In this document: positions 7,716 through 17,216 of the stretch, piece by piece | How the letters are laid out: each line of letters starts with the position of its first letter | How positions within the stretch are numbered: position 1 is the first letter of the stretch | From: Oscillospiraceae bacterium | GTDB taxonomy: Bacteria; Bacillota; Clostridia; Oscillospirales; Oscillospiraceae | Assembly (NCBI GenBank): GCA_024404315.1 | Contig: JAKSQD010000008.1 | Location: forward strand, 1 to 57,610 | Direction: 5' to 3' | DNA: 57,610 nucleotides | Notes under the pieces: model-generated | Databases searched by the model: none | Seen by the model: only the letters and a program-made list of their open reading frames with translations | Told to the model about the DNA's origin: nothing | Made by a program: the position numbers and the translations under genes

Positions 7716-8792
7716 ATGAATTATAAAATTGCTGTCATCCGGGGCGACGGTATCGGCCCTGAGATTGTCAATGAAGCTGTTGAGGTCATGAAGACTGTCG
7801 GCGAAAAATTCGGCCATAGCTTTGAGTTTGTGGACGTTCTGATGGGCGGCTGCGCTACCGATGCCTGCGGCACGAGCTATCCTGACGGTACTGCTGAAAC
7901 CTGTAAGGCTTGTGACGCAGTGCTTCTGGGTGCTGTGGGCGGCCCTAAGTGGGGCAGTGATAAGCCTGCTGAACAGCGCCCTGAGACCGCTCTGCTGGCC
8001 ATCCGCAAGGATTTGGGCCTGTTTACCAATCTGCGCCCTGCAACCATGCGAAAGGGCATGGAAGATGCTTCCCCCCTCAAAAAGGAGACCGCCGAAAAGG
8101 GCTTTGACATCATGATGGTTCGTGAGCTCACTGGTGGCATCTACTTCGGCAAGCGTGACCGTTACCAGACCGAAGACCGTGGTATTGAATGTACTGACCT
8201 GATGGCTTATTCCGAGATGGAAATTGAGCGCATTGGTCGTCAGGCATTTGAGCTGGCTCGTCTGCGCAACAAGAAAGTGACCAGCGTCGATAAAGCCAAC
8301 GTTTTGGCCACTTCTCGTCTGTGGCGTGAAGTGATGCACCGTTTGGCTGCTGAGTATTCCGACGTTCAGTTTGAGGACATGTTGGTGGATAACTGCGCTA
8401 TGCAGATTGTCCGCAATCCTGGACAGTTTGACGTGGTGGTCACGGAAAATATGTTTGGTGATATCCTCTCCGATGAGGCATCTCAGGTCACAGGCTCCAT
8501 CGGTCTGCTGCCTTCCGCCTCTCTGGGTGCGCAGGCTCCCGGTCTGTACGAGCCGATTCATGGCTCCGCTCCTGACATCGCTGGTCAGGACAAAGCAAAC
8601 CCCATGGCAACCATTTTGTCTGTCGGTATGATGTTCCGTTATTCCTTCAAGCTGGCTGAGGAAGCTGACGCTGTGGAAAACGCTGTGGATGCTGTTCTGG
8701 GTGAGGGCTGGCACACTGCTGATATTATGGGCGATCCTGAGAAACTGGTTGGCTGCAAGAAAATGGGCGAGCTGATTCGTGCTCACATCTGA
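7716..8792 (+). CDS. leuB: 3-isopropylmalate dehydrogenase
   Basis: A 358-residue NAD-dependent decarboxylating dehydrogenase that oxidises 3-isopropylmalate to 2-oxoisocaproate. The start MNYKIAVIRGDGIGPEIV is typical. RELTGGIYFGKR, the lysine-containing VTSVDKANVL, and the metal-binding stretch NMFGDILSDEAS match the isopropylmalate/isocitrate dehydrogenase family. The ATG at 7716 has AGGAG upstream; the in-frame start 18 bases earlier overlaps the PAS stop and has no site. It is the last gene of the operon, followed by the terminator at 8818-8853. leuA and the ilv genes are not in this window. Confidence 0.93.
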   Translation: MNYKIAVIRGDGIGPEIVNEAVEVMKTVGEKFGHSFEFVDVLMGGCATDACGTSYPDGTAETCKACDAVLLGAVGGPKWGSDKPAEQRPETALLAIRKDLGLFTNLRPATMRKGMEDASPLKKETAEKGFDIMMVRELTGGIYFGKRDRYQTEDRGIECTDLMAYSEMEIERIGRQAFELARLRNKKVTSVDKANVLATSRLWREVMHRLAAEYSDVQFEDMLVDNCAMQIVRNPGQFDVVVTENMFGDILSDEASQVTGSIGLLPSASLGAQAPGLYEPIHGSAPDIAGQDKANPMATILSVGMMFRYSFKLAEEADAVENAVDAVLGEGWHTADIMGDPEKLVGCKKMGELIRAHI

Positions 8793-8817
8793 TCCAGCTG
8801 AAACATAAAATAATACG

Positions 8818-8853
8818 AAACGGGCCGTGGCATCGTGCTGCGGCCCGTTTTTT
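8818..8853 (+). terminator. Terminator of the leu operon
   Basis: AAACGGGCCG (8818-8827) pairs with CGGCCCGTTT (8841-8850) around a 13-base loop, followed by three more T bases. Just beyond, TGCAGGA and TCCTGCA form a second, weaker hairpin at about 8853-8878. Confidence 0.85.
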
Positions 8854-9068
8854 GCAGGAGTTTTGATTTCATCCTGCAAAACAAAACGGAACGTGCTTAG
8901 ACCCGCCAATCCATGCTTTCTTGCTCTTTTTTCAGAAAGTTCAGAAGTCAATCCTTGTCCACTATTTACAAAAATAGAAAAAACTGGATGTCGGAAACTG
9001 ACGCAAATTCCAAAAATGAATCCAAGTAATTTGTATCATTCATTTTTTTTGATTTTTTCAAAAAAACT

Positions 9069-9098
9069 CTTGCAATTTTGCAAGTTTGCGAATATAAT
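9069..9098 (+). promoter_or_regulatory. Promoter and palindrome before the aminotransferase gene
   Basis: TTGCAA (9070-9075), a 17-base spacer and TATAAT (9093-9098). The -35 is embedded in the inverted repeat CTTGCAA-TT-TTGCAAG (9069-9084), a likely operator. The rest of the 388-base gap at 8793-9180 is AT-rich, with a small T/A-rich hairpin at 9046-9066 and nothing else recognised. Confidence 0.65.
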
Positions 9099-9180
9099 AT
9101 GTCATGCTGATTGAGAGAGATCACGCAGAACGGCCACTCGAGCCGAAAGAACAGTGTTCCCACGAAAGGAATGTAGCATT

Positions 9181-10380
9181 ATGAAAGCATTATCCACCGT
9201 TGCTGAAAAGGTTCATGCGTCCACCACATTGGCTATGGATGCACTCGCAAAGCAGATGAAGGCTGACGGATACGATGTGATCGGTTTCGCCGCCGGTGAG
9301 CCGGATTTCCCCACCCCTGATTATATTAAATATGCCGGTATTGACGCTATCGTTAATAACGCCACCAAATATACCCCCGCAACCGGTACCGTTGAGCTGA
9401 AAAAAGCTGTTTGCTATCGCCTGAAAGAAGACCTTGACTTGGATTATCAGCCCGAGAATATTATTTGTTCCAGTGGCGCAAAGCATTGCCTTTACATTGC
9501 CCTTCGTGCGATTATCAATCCTGGTGATGAGGTTATCATCCCCACTCCTGCTTGGGTTACTTATAATGAGATGGTTGCTATGGTGGGCGCTGTCCCTGTC
9601 ACCATCACGACCACTGAGGCCGAGCGTTTCAAGCTCACTCCCGAAAAGCTGGAAGCCGCTATCACCGATCAGACCAAGTGCCTGATGCTGAACAACCCCT
9701 CCAATCCCACTGGTATGCTCTATACCCGTGATGAGCTCCAGGCCATTGCTGATGTCTGCGTCAAGCATGATATCTTTGTCATTGCGGACGAAATTTATTA
9801 TAAACTGCTGTATGATGGACGTGAGTTTGTTTCCTTCGCTTCTCTGGGCGAAAAGGTCAAAGAGCTGACCATTATCATCAACGGTGTTTCTAAGAGCTAC
9901 GCTATGACTGGCTGGCGTCTGGGCTATATTGCTGCCGATAAGCGCATTGCTTCTGTTATGGCTCGTTACCTGAGCCATTCTACCGGCAATCCTTCCGCAC
10001 CTGCACAGGCTGCTTCTGTTGCTGCTCTGAATGGTCCGCAGGAAACCGTTGAGGAAATGCGCAAGGCCTTTGAGGAGCGACGCAATTACATGGTGGAGCG
10101 CATGAATAAGATCTCTGGTGTCAGCTGTCTGAAGCCCGAGGGCGCTTTCTACGTCATGATGAACATTACCGAGCTGATTGGTACTGAGGTTCGTGGTACT
10201 ATGATTAACAATGCCGACGATTTCGCTGATCTGTTCCTGAGAGAAGGTATGGTCTGCTTGGTTCCCTGCACCGGTTTCGGCGATGACAAGTTCCTGCGTT
10301 GGTCTTACGCAACCTCTATGGAGAATATCAAAGAGGGCCTGAACCGCCTGGAGCACATCCTGGATGTCTCTCTGGTGTAA
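9181..10380 (+). CDS. Class I/II pyridoxal-phosphate aminotransferase (aspartate aminotransferase-like)
   Basis: A 399-residue fold-type I aminotransferase of the group 1-beta aspartate aminotransferase type. It shows GEPDFPTPDYI, the KYTPATG substrate loop, NNPSNPTGMLYTRDEL, the PLP-contacting ADEIYY, and the Schiff-base lysine in SKSYAMTGWRLGY; the C-terminal LRWSYATS carries the arginine that binds the substrate carboxylate. It probably exchanges aspartate and 2-oxoglutarate; preference for other amino acids cannot be excluded. The start at 9181 follows a GAAAGGA site. It is transcribed alone, from the promoter at 9069-9098 to the terminator at 10421-10460. Confidence 0.88.
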   Translation: MKALSTVAEKVHASTTLAMDALAKQMKADGYDVIGFAAGEPDFPTPDYIKYAGIDAIVNNATKYTPATGTVELKKAVCYRLKEDLDLDYQPENIICSSGAKHCLYIALRAIINPGDEVIIPTPAWVTYNEMVAMVGAVPVTITTTEAERFKLTPEKLEAAITDQTKCLMLNNPSNPTGMLYTRDELQAIADVCVKHDIFVIADEIYYKLLYDGREFVSFASLGEKVKELTIIINGVSKSYAMTGWRLGYIAADKRIASVMARYLSHSTGNPSAPAQAASVAALNGPQETVEEMRKAFEERRNYMVERMNKISGVSCLKPEGAFYVMMNITELIGTEVRGTMINNADDFADLFLREGMVCLVPCTGFGDDKFLRWSYATSMENIKEGLNRLEHILDVSLV

Positions 10381-10420
10381 TATTCTCTTTATACATCTGA
10401 ATATACACAAATTCAATCAA

Positions 10421-10460
10421 GGCGGATTGCGTTCCACACCGGACGCATCCGTCTTTTTCT
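10421..10460 (+). terminator. Terminator of the aminotransferase gene
   Basis: GGCGGATTGCGTTCC (10421-10435) pairs with GGACGCATCCGTC (10441-10453), with small bulges and a 5-base loop, followed by TTTTTCTTG. Confidence 0.75.
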
Positions 10461-10546
10461 TGTGTTTAAGGAAGACACTTTGTGGCATTTCGCAGGAAAT
10501 ATGCGTAAATTTCTGCGAAAATTTATGCAATTTTGTTGTATATTTC

Positions 10547-10575
10547 TTGCAATTCTATCGAATGCGATGTATAAT
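10547..10575 (+). promoter_or_regulatory. Promoter of the amino-acid ABC transporter
   Basis: TTGCAA (10547-10552), a 17-base spacer and TATAAT (10570-10575). An inverted repeat TTTCGCAG (10488-10495)/CTGCGAAA (10513-10520) lies upstream. The leader of about 195 bases contains the 99-base element at 10636-10734. Confidence 0.7.
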
Positions 10576-10635
10576 TTTTCTGTCGGTCAATGGGTTGTTC
10601 CATAGTAACAAGCTTTGAGTTCAATCCTGAGAATA

Positions 10636-10734
10636 AGAGCCCATCTGTAAATAAAGGCACGTCGATTGCGCCGGAGATTTTTGGGCGGAAAATAACGAAG
10701 CAAGTGGTGTGCTGTTTGTTTGAGAATAGGCTCT
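10636..10734. repeat. 99-base MITE-like element in the transporter leader
   Basis: It begins AGAGCCCATCT and ends AGAATAGGCTCT, so the ends are imperfect inverted repeats (AGAGCCxAT). It carries no reading frame of note. The left end matches the repeats at 1711 and 28995 (AATAAGAGCC(C/T)ATC). A short non-autonomous mobile element is the simplest reading; no target duplication could be defined. Confidence 0.55.
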
Positions 10735-10777
10735 AAAGTCCGAAACACACTCAAATCAATACGAGGTGAAAAGAAAG

Positions 10778-12460
10778 ATGAAAAAAATGTTCGCTCTACT
10801 GCTGGCGCTGTCCATGTGTCTCTTGGTGTTTGCGGTTCCTGCCGCCGCTACTGCGACCACGGACAGCTGGCGTGACGAGCTAACCACTGTCACAGAAGGT
10901 AAGCTCACTGTCGCTACCAGCCCCGACTTCGCTCCTTACGAATTCTACGCCATTGATGAAAATGGTACTCCCACTCTGTCCGGCTTCGATATGGACTTGG
11001 CCAAGTATATGGCTGATTACATGGGACTGGAGTTGGAGATTGTCACCGTTGACTTTGACGGTGTTCTCTCCGAGCTTCAAACCAAGTCAGTTGACCTGGG
11101 TATGGCTGGCCTGTCTCCTTCCGCTGAACGTGAGGCCATTATGGACTTCTCTGAGATCTACTATCAGGGCGGTCAGGCAATGGTCACTTCTAAGGCATAC
11201 GCCGATGAAATCAAGTCCATGGAGGATGCAAACAAGGCCGATTATACCATCGGCGCTCAGACTGGCTCCATCCAGCTGGAGCTGGCAAACACCAACACTC
11301 CCGACGCAGCCATTGTTTCCATGCCCAAAGTGACTGATATCATCTCTGAGCTGCTCTCCGGTAAGGAGCAGGCCGCTTTTGTTGAGATGGATGTGGCTCT
11401 GTGCTATCAGAAAAACTACCCTGATTTGGTTGTTGTCTGCGAAGTTCCCTATGATACCAAGGGTTCCGCAATTGGCGTTTGCAAGGGCAATGCCCCGCTG
11501 CTGGCCGCTGTCAACGATGCCATTACCGCTTCTCAGGAAGACGGCTCCATGGAGCAGTTTGTCGCTGAGGCTGTTGATTTGGCTGCTGGCGATAAGTACG
11601 AGGGCTTGTTGGAAGACGGCGCTGTCCCTGGTCAGGAGGGCGAAGAGGCTCCTGACGAAGCAGAAGAGGAGTCTGGCAATGCTTTTGTCAAGGCTAAGAA
11701 CTTTGCCACTGTTGCAAAATATAAGGATCTGTTCGTTCAGGGCGTGATTGTTACCATTCTGCTGTCTGTTTTCACTGTGCTGATTGGTTTTGTCCTGGCT
11801 CTGATGCTGGCACTGATGAGAATGTCCGACTTCCGTCCTCTGCGCTTCCTTTCTATGAATAAGGAAGGCTTTGAGGAAGATACTGGTATTCTTTCTAAGA
11901 TTGGTAAGTTCAATCCTCTGTCTTTCCTGGCCACTGCTTACGTTGAAATTATCCGTTCTACCCCCGTTCTGGTTCAGATTTTTATCATCTACTACGGCGT
12001 ATTCAGCATGATTTCCCTGCCCTCCTTTACGCTGTTCGGCTTCCTGAAATTCGAGCGTTTCTTCCCCGGTATCGTCGCTCTGGGTATTAACTCCGGCGCA
12101 TACCTCTGCGAGATCATTCGTTCTGGCATCCAGTCCGTGGATGGTGGTCAGACCGAGGCCGCTCGCTCTTTGGGCATGAGCCAGATTCAGAACCTGCGTT
12201 TCATCATCCTGCCCCAGGCTCTGAAAAACATTCTCCCCGCTATTGCGAACGAGTTTGTTGTTATCATCAAGGAATCCTCGATTACTTATACCATCGGCGT
12301 TCAGGATATTATGTCCGCTGTCAATGCGGTGAAGGGTGCGGCGTTCGTCATCACTGAGCCTCTGCTGGTAGCAACTGCCATTTACTTCTGCCTCTGCTTC
12401 CCGACTTCCAAGGTCATTGCATATTTCGAAAGGAGAATGAGCCGTGGCGATAAGAGATAA
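10778..12460 (+). CDS. Polar amino-acid ABC transporter, fused binding protein and permease
   Basis: A 560-residue fusion. Residues 1-25 are a signal peptide; 35-270 form a family 3 solute-binding domain ([14 protein letters not shown], then [14 protein letters not shown]); 275-300 is an acidic linker; 315-550 form a HisM/GlnP-type permease with the EAA loop [21 protein letters not shown] around 459-479 that docks on the ATPase. A charged insert at about 351-381 follows the first permease helix and is unusual. The binding domain would sit outside, tethered to its channel, as in lactococcal GlnP. ATG 10778 was chosen over GTG 10766 because GAGGTG lies seven bases before it. The ATPase gene overlaps by 17 bases. 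Confidence 0.88.
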   Translation: MKKMFALLLALSMCLLVFAVPAAATATTDSWRDELTTVTEGKLTVATSPDFAPYEFYAIDENGTPTLSGFDMDLAKYMADYMGLELEIVTVDFDGVLSELQTKSVDLGMAGLSPSAEREAIMDFSEIYYQGGQAMVTSKAYADEIKSMEDANKADYTIGAQTGSIQLELANTNTPDAAIVSMPKVTDIISELLSGKEQAAFVEMDVALCYQKNYPDLVVVCEVPYDTKGSAIGVCKGNAPLLAAVNDAITASQEDGSMEQFVAEAVDLAAGDKYEGLLEDGAVPGQEGEEAPDEAEEESGNAFVKAKNFATVAKYKDLFVQGVIVTILLSVFTVLIGFVLALMLALMRMSDFRPLRFLSMNKEGFEEDTGILSKIGKFNPLSFLATAYVEIIRSTPVLVQIFIIYYGVFSMISLPSFTLFGFLKFERFFPGIVALGINSGAYLCEIIRSGIQSVDGGQTEAARSLGMSQIQNLRFIILPQALKNILPAIANEFVVIIKESSITYTIGVQDIMSAVNAVKGAAFVITEPLLVATAIYFCLCFPTSKVIAYFERRMSRGDKR

Positions 12461-13226
12461 CGCTCTGATTCAGGTGAAGAACCTGAAAAAGTATTATAAC
12501 CGTGGTGCTATTAAGGCACTGGACGATGTTTCTGTTGACATCAACAAAGGCGATGTTATGGTTGTCATTGGCCCTTCCGGTTCTGGTAAGTCCACCTTCC
12601 TGCGCAGTCTGAATCTGCTGGAGCAGCCCACCGGTGGTCAGATTATTTTTGGCGGTGTCGATATCACCAAGAAAAAGTATACCGATGAGAATGGAAAGAG
12701 CATTAAACTGAATTTGGATGAGCATCGTCAGAGAATGGGTATGGTGTTCCAGCACTTTAACCTCTTTCCCCATATGACCATCATCGACAATATGACCCTG
12801 GCTCCCGTTCAGGTGAAGGGAAAAAACAAGGCAGAATGTGAAAAGCGTGCCTTAAAGCTGCTGGAGCGTGTTGGCCTGAAAGACCGTGCCAACGCTTACC
12901 CCATCCAGCTTTCTGGTGGTCAGAAGCAGCGTGTTGCCATTGTTCGTGCTCTGATGATGGAGCCTGAAGTTATGCTCTTTGACGAGCCCACCTCCGCACT
13001 GGATCCCGAGATGGTTGGTGAGGTTCTGGAGGTTATGAAGGAGCTGGCAAGCGAAGGCATGACCATGGTCTGTGTTACCCATGAGATGGGCTTTGCCCGT
13101 GAGGTCGGCAACCGTGTGCTGTTTATGGCAGACGGCAAGCTGGTTGAGCAGGGTACTCCCGATGAGATTTTCAACAACCCCAAGAGCCCCCGTCTGAAAG
13201 AGTTCTTTGCACAGGTTCTGAAATAA
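12444..13226 (+). CDS. Polar amino-acid ABC transporter ATP-binding protein (GlnQ/HisP-like)
   Basis: A 260-residue cytosolic ATPase that powers the fused transporter upstream. Walker [10 protein letters not shown] (43-51), Q-loop [10 protein letters not shown] (101-110), signature LSGGQKQR (156-163), Walker B VMLFDEP (176-182) and a switch histidine in CVTHEMGF are all present. About 15 extra residues, [15 protein letters not shown], sit between Walker A and the Q-loop, a feature of some polar amino-acid ATPases. The GTG start is preceded by AAAGGAG and lies inside the permease reading frame, which suggests translational coupling. Substrate cannot be told from sequence; glutamine, cystine or similar polar amino acids are possible. 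Confidence 0.9.
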   Translation: MAIRDNALIQVKNLKKYYNRGAIKALDDVSVDINKGDVMVVIGPSGSGKSTFLRSLNLLEQPTGGQIIFGGVDITKKKYTDENGKSIKLNLDEHRQRMGMVFQHFNLFPHMTIIDNMTLAPVQVKGKNKAECEKRALKLLERVGLKDRANAYPIQLSGGQKQRVAIVRALMMEPEVMLFDEPTSALDPEMVGEVLEVMKELASEGMTMVCVTHEMGFAREVGNRVLFMADGKLVEQGTPDEIFNNPKSPRLKEFFAQVLK

Positions 13227-13237
13227 GATTCTGGTAC

Positions 13238-13266
13238 TTGTCACAATCGCATAAATACGTTATAAT
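13238..13266 (+). promoter_or_regulatory. Promoter overlapping a terminator
   Basis: TTGTCA (13238-13243), a 17-base spacer and TATAAT (13261-13266). Its -10 shares bases with the first arm of the hairpin at 13264-13297, so transcription of the small gene at 13316 would start within the terminator of the transporter operon. Confidence 0.6.
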
Positions 13267-13301
13267 GAGCGCATACCATAAAAAGTATGCGCTCATTTTT
13301 T
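13264..13301 (+). terminator. Terminator of the ABC transporter operon
   Basis: A perfect 13-base-pair stem AATGAGCGCATAC (13264-13276)/GTATGCGCTCATT (13285-13297) with an 8-base loop and a short T run. Confidence 0.75.
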
Positions 13302-13315
13302 AGGAGGGAATGGCT

Positions 13316-13501
13316 ATGAAAGAATATAAACTGGTCTATCTTAACCCTAAATTGCACCTTTCTCAAAAAGCAGATTTGAGTGAGGCCGAAGATACGCTGA
13401 ATAAGTATGCAAAAGAAGGCTGGATTCTTCAGCAGATTACGCCTCCCAGTAATGCGATGGGTACTTTGGTCGCAGTAATGTACAAAGAAATAGATGATTG
13501 A
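13316..13501 (+). CDS. Small DUF4177-like protein
   Basis: A 61-residue cytosolic protein with the DUF4177 pattern: an N-terminal strand (EYKLVYLN), a middle helix (LSEAEDTLNKYAKEGWIL) ending in the typical EGW, and a final strand (LVAVMYKE). The start at 13316 lies eight bases after AGGAGG; the in-frame ATG at 13310 is too close. It has its own promoter (13238-13266). The family has no established function. Two other small proteins with the same layout occur at 46943-47101 and 47128-47334. Confidence 0.7.
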   Translation: MKEYKLVYLNPKLHLSQKADLSEAEDTLNKYAKEGWILQQITPPSNAMGTLVAVMYKEIDD

Positions 13502-13524
13502 TATCCTGAAAGGAAAACACCAAC

Positions 13525-14967
13525 ATGACTCCACAGAAGCAGGCAGCGCTCAAGGCTGTCGAATCAAAAAAAAATATTATTGACTATGTATCTGATCAGA
13601 TTTGGGACTATGCTGAGTTGTCCTTGCAGGAAGAACGTTCCGCTGAGTTGTTCTGCGAAGTCTGTGAGAAGGAGGGCTTCCAGGTAGAAAGGGGAATTCA
13701 TGGAATTTCTACTGCATTTGCTGCAAGCTACGGAGAGGGTAGACCATATATCGGCATTTTAGCAGAGTATGACGCTCTTTCTGGTCTTTCTCAGGTAGGT
13801 GGCGAGCTGACGCATCAGGAGCGCATTCCTGGTGGTACAGGACACGGATGCGGTCATAACCTACTTGGTGCAGGAGCCCTTGCTGCTGCTCTGGGTGTGA
13901 AAGCTTTTTTAGAGCAAAATCCTCAGTCTGGCACGGTGATTCTGTATGGATGTCCGGGCGAAGAAGGCGGAGCAGCTAAGGCGTTTATGGCTCGTGATGG
14001 CCTATGGTATCGCTTGGATGCTGCTTTGACCTGGCATCCAGAAGATTGTAATGAGGTCGTGACGGGTTCTTCTAACTCCTGTATACAGGTACAGTATAAA
14101 TTCCACGGTGTTGCCGCTCATGCCGCTGGTGATCCTGACCGTGGCCGCAGCGCCTTGGATGCGGTGGAGCTGATGAACATTGGTGTTCAATTCCTACGGG
14201 AGCATATGAGCGATAAGGCACGCATTCACTATGCCATTACCGATACTGGGGGACGTTCTCCCAACGTGGTACAGGCCAATGCGGGTGTATTGTATATGGT
14301 TCGTTCTAACCATGTTTTTGAAGCGGTTGAGTTACAAGCTCGTGTAGATAAAATTGCAGAGGGTGCCGCTCTCATGACAGAAACCACGTTCGAGCGGCAG
14401 TTTATTGACGGCTTGGCAGATACCGTCACAAACCATGCGTTAGAAAAGGTTCTCTATTCCAATTTCGAAGAAGTTGGCGTTCCTACTTATACAGAGGAAG
14501 AGCTTTCCTTTGCAGATGCGCTTTCTCAGACTTATTCTGGTAATGATAACGTTCCGGGATTGGGAGCCTTTAGTGATCTTTTGATTGCGAAACGTGTTAA
14601 GGCGATGCAAGCGCAACAGGGGCACGCAATGAATGCTTTTCTGCTTCCTTTGTATCAAGGAGATGTTTTCCGGCCTGGCTCTACGGATGTTGGAGATGTG
14701 AGTTGGCAGTGTCCTACGGCACAAATTCATGTTGCTGCTTGGCCGAATGGTTCTCCTGGTCATAGCTGGCAGAATGTTTCTTGTGGCAAAACAGAGATTG
14801 GTCATAAAGCAGTCAGTTATGCTGGTAAGGTATTGGCAGCTTCTGCGATTGATTTGTTGACTCAGCCCAATCTCTTACAAGAGGCTAAGGAAGAGTTTGC
14901 GTTTCGTACAACGGAAGGGTATGTTTGCCCAATACCGCCTGATGCGGTTCCTGTGGTTCCTGACTAA
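13525..14967 (+). CDS. M20-family amidohydrolase, AbgB-like
   Basis: A 480-residue metallopeptidase-fold amidohydrolase close in layout to AbgB, the p-aminobenzoyl-glutamate hydrolase subunit. Metal-site motifs are visible: GILAEYDAL (about 73-81), GTGHGCGHNLLG (109-120), CPGEEGGAAKA (about 145-155), TWHPED (about 174-179), and a late GDVSWQCPTAQI. The dimerisation domain insert runs from about 195 to 310. It probably cleaves an amide bond of an acyl-amino acid or folate catabolite in the cytosol; the exact substrate is unknown. No AbgA partner or AbgT transporter is nearby. A ribosome site AAAGGAAA precedes the ATG. Confidence 0.83.
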   Translation: MTPQKQAALKAVESKKNIIDYVSDQIWDYAELSLQEERSAELFCEVCEKEGFQVERGIHGISTAFAASYGEGRPYIGILAEYDALSGLSQVGGELTHQERIPGGTGHGCGHNLLGAGALAAALGVKAFLEQNPQSGTVILYGCPGEEGGAAKAFMARDGLWYRLDAALTWHPEDCNEVVTGSSNSCIQVQYKFHGVAAHAAGDPDRGRSALDAVELMNIGVQFLREHMSDKARIHYAITDTGGRSPNVVQANAGVLYMVRSNHVFEAVELQARVDKIAEGAALMTETTFERQFIDGLADTVTNHALEKVLYSNFEEVGVPTYTEEELSFADALSQTYSGNDNVPGLGAFSDLLIAKRVKAMQAQQGHAMNAFLLPLYQGDVFRPGSTDVGDVSWQCPTAQIHVAAWPNGSPGHSWQNVSCGKTEIGHKAVSYAGKVLAASAIDLLTQPNLLQEAKEEFAFRTTEGYVCPIPPDAVPVVPD

Positions 14968-14970
14968 ACA

Positions 14971-15035
14971 AAAAGCGGCGTTGTTCTTGTCTCAGCTTGG
15001 TTCTGAAACATGGTCAACGCCGTTCTTTGTTCGTT
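14971..15035. terminator. Bidirectional terminator between convergent genes
   Basis: CGGCGTTG (14976-14983) pairs with CAACGCCG (15015-15022). T-rich runs follow on both strands (TTCTTTG and CGTTTTT on plus, CTTTTTGTTT on minus), so it can serve both the amidohydrolase and the rhodanese gene. Confidence 0.65.
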
Positions 15036-15036
15036 T

Positions 15037-15357
15037 TTATTCCCAGGTTAGCTCATAGGGCCAGTCAATAATCCCGCCAAAGTCATGGACACGAGTATAA
15101 CCAAGCTGTGCCAGCATATGAGAGGCGGTATGGCTGCGTTTTCCAGAGCGGCAGTAGACCAGGAGCAAGGTATCCTTCGATGGAATCACTTCTGCTGCGT
15201 TTTTTTCGTTGATGGTAGCAAGCGTTAGAAGTTCTGCGTTCTCGATGTGCTCAATGATATATTCGTCTTCCTCACGGACATCAAGAATCAGACATTCTTC
15301 TGTTTCCATGATGCGTTTTGCCTGTTGAGGGGTAATGGTTTTATAGGTATTTGCCAT
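15037..15357 (-). CDS. Rhodanese-like sulfurtransferase
   Basis: A single-domain rhodanese of 106 residues. Residues LILDVREEDEYIIEHI (23-38) form the usual N-terminal motif and CRSGKRS (69-75) is the active-site loop; Cys69 should carry the persulfide. The loop length is that of sulfur rather than phosphate enzymes. No signal peptide, so it is cytosolic. The start at 15357 has AGGAG nine bases upstream; a much longer in-frame reading to 15558 has no support. Role in sulfur transfer or thiol chemistry is inferred from the family. Confidence 0.85.
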   Translation of the reverse strand: MANTYKTITPQQAKRIMETEECLILDVREEDEYIIEHIENAELLTLATINEKNAAEVIPSKDTLLLVYCRSGKRSHTASHMLAQLGYTRVHDFGGIIDWPYELTWE

Positions 15358-15515
15358 GGTAAAACTCCTGTCTTTCTCTAATATGCCACCATCATACCAT
15401 GAGTATGTAAAAATTTCAATCATCAGCAGAAAACCCTCCCCAAACACATCAAGCGAAAGGGGAGGGCTGTCATTTTGAATTGTCTCAATCCAGCGATGGA
15501 TTACAGAGCGTGAAA

Positions 15516-17174
15516 TTAGGCCTTTTCCAGAGCCAGAGTACGGGTGGTCAGGTCGCAAACCTCAGCGGGGCCGTAATACTGGATTGCACCGGGGAAGGTG
15601 AAGCAGGTGTTTTCTGCCCACTCCTGACGATGCTCTGCAAAGTAAGTGAAGGGCTTGCCGTCCAGCTCTACAAGAGCCTTACGGATGACGGGCTTGTCCT
15701 TGCCGTTTCTGCGCTCCATGTTCATCATCTTGGTGATGGGCATACCGCCAGCAACCCACTCCTCAGCGGGCTTGGACAGGTTGGAGACCTTGGACAGATA
15801 GCCGGTGAAGCCATACTGAATCAGCATGAAAGCGTTATAGCCCAGGGAGTAGCAGTAATCAGCATCAAAGTTGGAGGGGAAAGCGCATCTGCCTTCGTAG
15901 CCGAAGAAGTGGTGCTGGGCGCTGAACTTGCCGTTGTAGGTACCAGCGGCCTTGCGAGCAGCCAGCTTGTCAGAGACCATAGCGGAGAACAGTTTCTCAG
16001 ACTCAATCAGAGAAACCTGAACGTTACCATGGGGGTCACGCTCCAGGAACAACTGCTGCTGAATGCCCTGGGGCAGAATTGCAAAGACAGCCATAGCCTC
16101 AGCGGTCAGGCCGTTCTGGATGAAAGCGTACTTCTCTTCCCAAGTGGGCAGGGCGTTGAACTGAGCGGTCTTCTCACCAGCCAGCAGCTCGTTAATTTCT
16201 GCAATCAGCATGGAGAACTCGGGGACAAATTCCACGATGCCCTCGGGAATGATAGCCACGCCAAAATTCATGCCCTTAGCGGCACGGGCAGCAACGGAAT
16301 CAGCAATCACGTCTGCCACAGCGGACAGGGACATCTTCTTAGCAGCGACTTCCTCACCAATCAGGCAGATGTTGGGCTGAGTTTCCAGAGCGCACTCCAA
16401 AGCCACATGAGAAGCAGAACGACCCATCACCTTGATGAAGTGCCAGTACTTCTTAGCCGAGTTGGCATCACGCTGAATGTTGCCGATCAGCTCGCTGTAG
16501 GTCTTGGTAGCGGTATCGAAACCGAAGGAGCACTCGATATCCTCGTTCTTCAGGTCGCCGTCAATGGTCTTGGGGCAGCCAATGACCTGAACGCCAGTGT
16601 TATGAGCAGCCATGTACTCAGCGAGAACAGCAGCGTTGGTGTTGGAGTCGTCGCCGCCGATGATGACGATAGCGGTGACACCGTGCTTCTTGCAGACCTC
16701 AGCGGCAATAGCAAACTGCTCCTCGGTCTCCAGCTTGGTACGGCCAGAACCAATGATATCAAAACCACCGGTGTTGCGGAACTTATCAATGTACTCGTCG
16801 TCCATCACCCGATAGCTGTCCTCCAGCAGGCCGCTGGGACCGCCCAGGAAGCCGAGCAGCTCGTTTTCGGGGTTGGTTGCCTTCAGAGCATCGTAAAGAC
16901 CGCAGACCACGTTGTGACCGCCAGGAGCCTGGCCGCCAGACAGAATCATGCCAACAACCTGCTTCTTAGCAGGGGCGGTGTTCTCACCCTTCTGGAAGGT
17001 GATCTCGTTCTTGCCATAGGTGTTGGGGAACAGAGCAGCAATCTTTTCCTGATCGGCAACGCTCTGGGTAGGTGCGCCATTCTTGACACAAATCTCAGAA
17101 ATACCATTTCTCAGCATTCCGGGCAGTTTGGGGGAATACTGATATCTGGCGGACTGAAGAGGAGAAATAATCAT
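15516..17174 (-). CDS. Pyrophosphate-dependent 6-phosphofructokinase (long PfpB type)
   Basis: A 552-residue phosphofructokinase of the long PPi-dependent class. The substrate loop GGQAPGGHN is at 80-88, and GGDDSNTN at 173-180 has Asp where ATP-dependent enzymes have Gly (GGDGS), the mark of PPi use; [14 protein letters not shown] is also typical. It phosphorylates fructose 6-phosphate reversibly with pyrophosphate. ATG 17174 has AAGGAG ten bases upstream and is preferred to TTG 17180. It is divergent from the class II aldolase, the next glycolytic step, and the 310-base gap holds a promoter for each gene. Confidence 0.92.
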   Translation of the reverse strand: MIISPLQSARYQYSPKLPGMLRNGISEICVKNGAPTQSVADQEKIAALFPNTYGKNEITFQKGENTAPAKKQVVGMILSGGQAPGGHNVVCGLYDALKATNPENELLGFLGGPSGLLEDSYRVMDDEYIDKFRNTGGFDIIGSGRTKLETEEQFAIAAEVCKKHGVTAIVIIGGDDSNTNAAVLAEYMAAHNTGVQVIGCPKTIDGDLKNEDIECSFGFDTATKTYSELIGNIQRDANSAKKYWHFIKVMGRSASHVALECALETQPNICLIGEEVAAKKMSLSAVADVIADSVAARAAKGMNFGVAIIPEGIVEFVPEFSMLIAEINELLAGEKTAQFNALPTWEEKYAFIQNGLTAEAMAVFAILPQGIQQQLFLERDPHGNVQVSLIESEKLFSAMVSDKLAARKAAGTYNGKFSAQHHFFGYEGRCAFPSNFDADYCYSLGYNAFMLIQYGFTGYLSKVSNLSKPAEEWVAGGMPITKMMNMERRNGKDKPVIRKALVELDGKPFTYFAEHRQEWAENTCFTFPGAIQYYGPAEVCDLTTRTLALEKA

Positions 17175-17216
17175 TTTCAAAAACTCCTTGCCATAATTTT
17201 GCTATTTAGCACTTTT

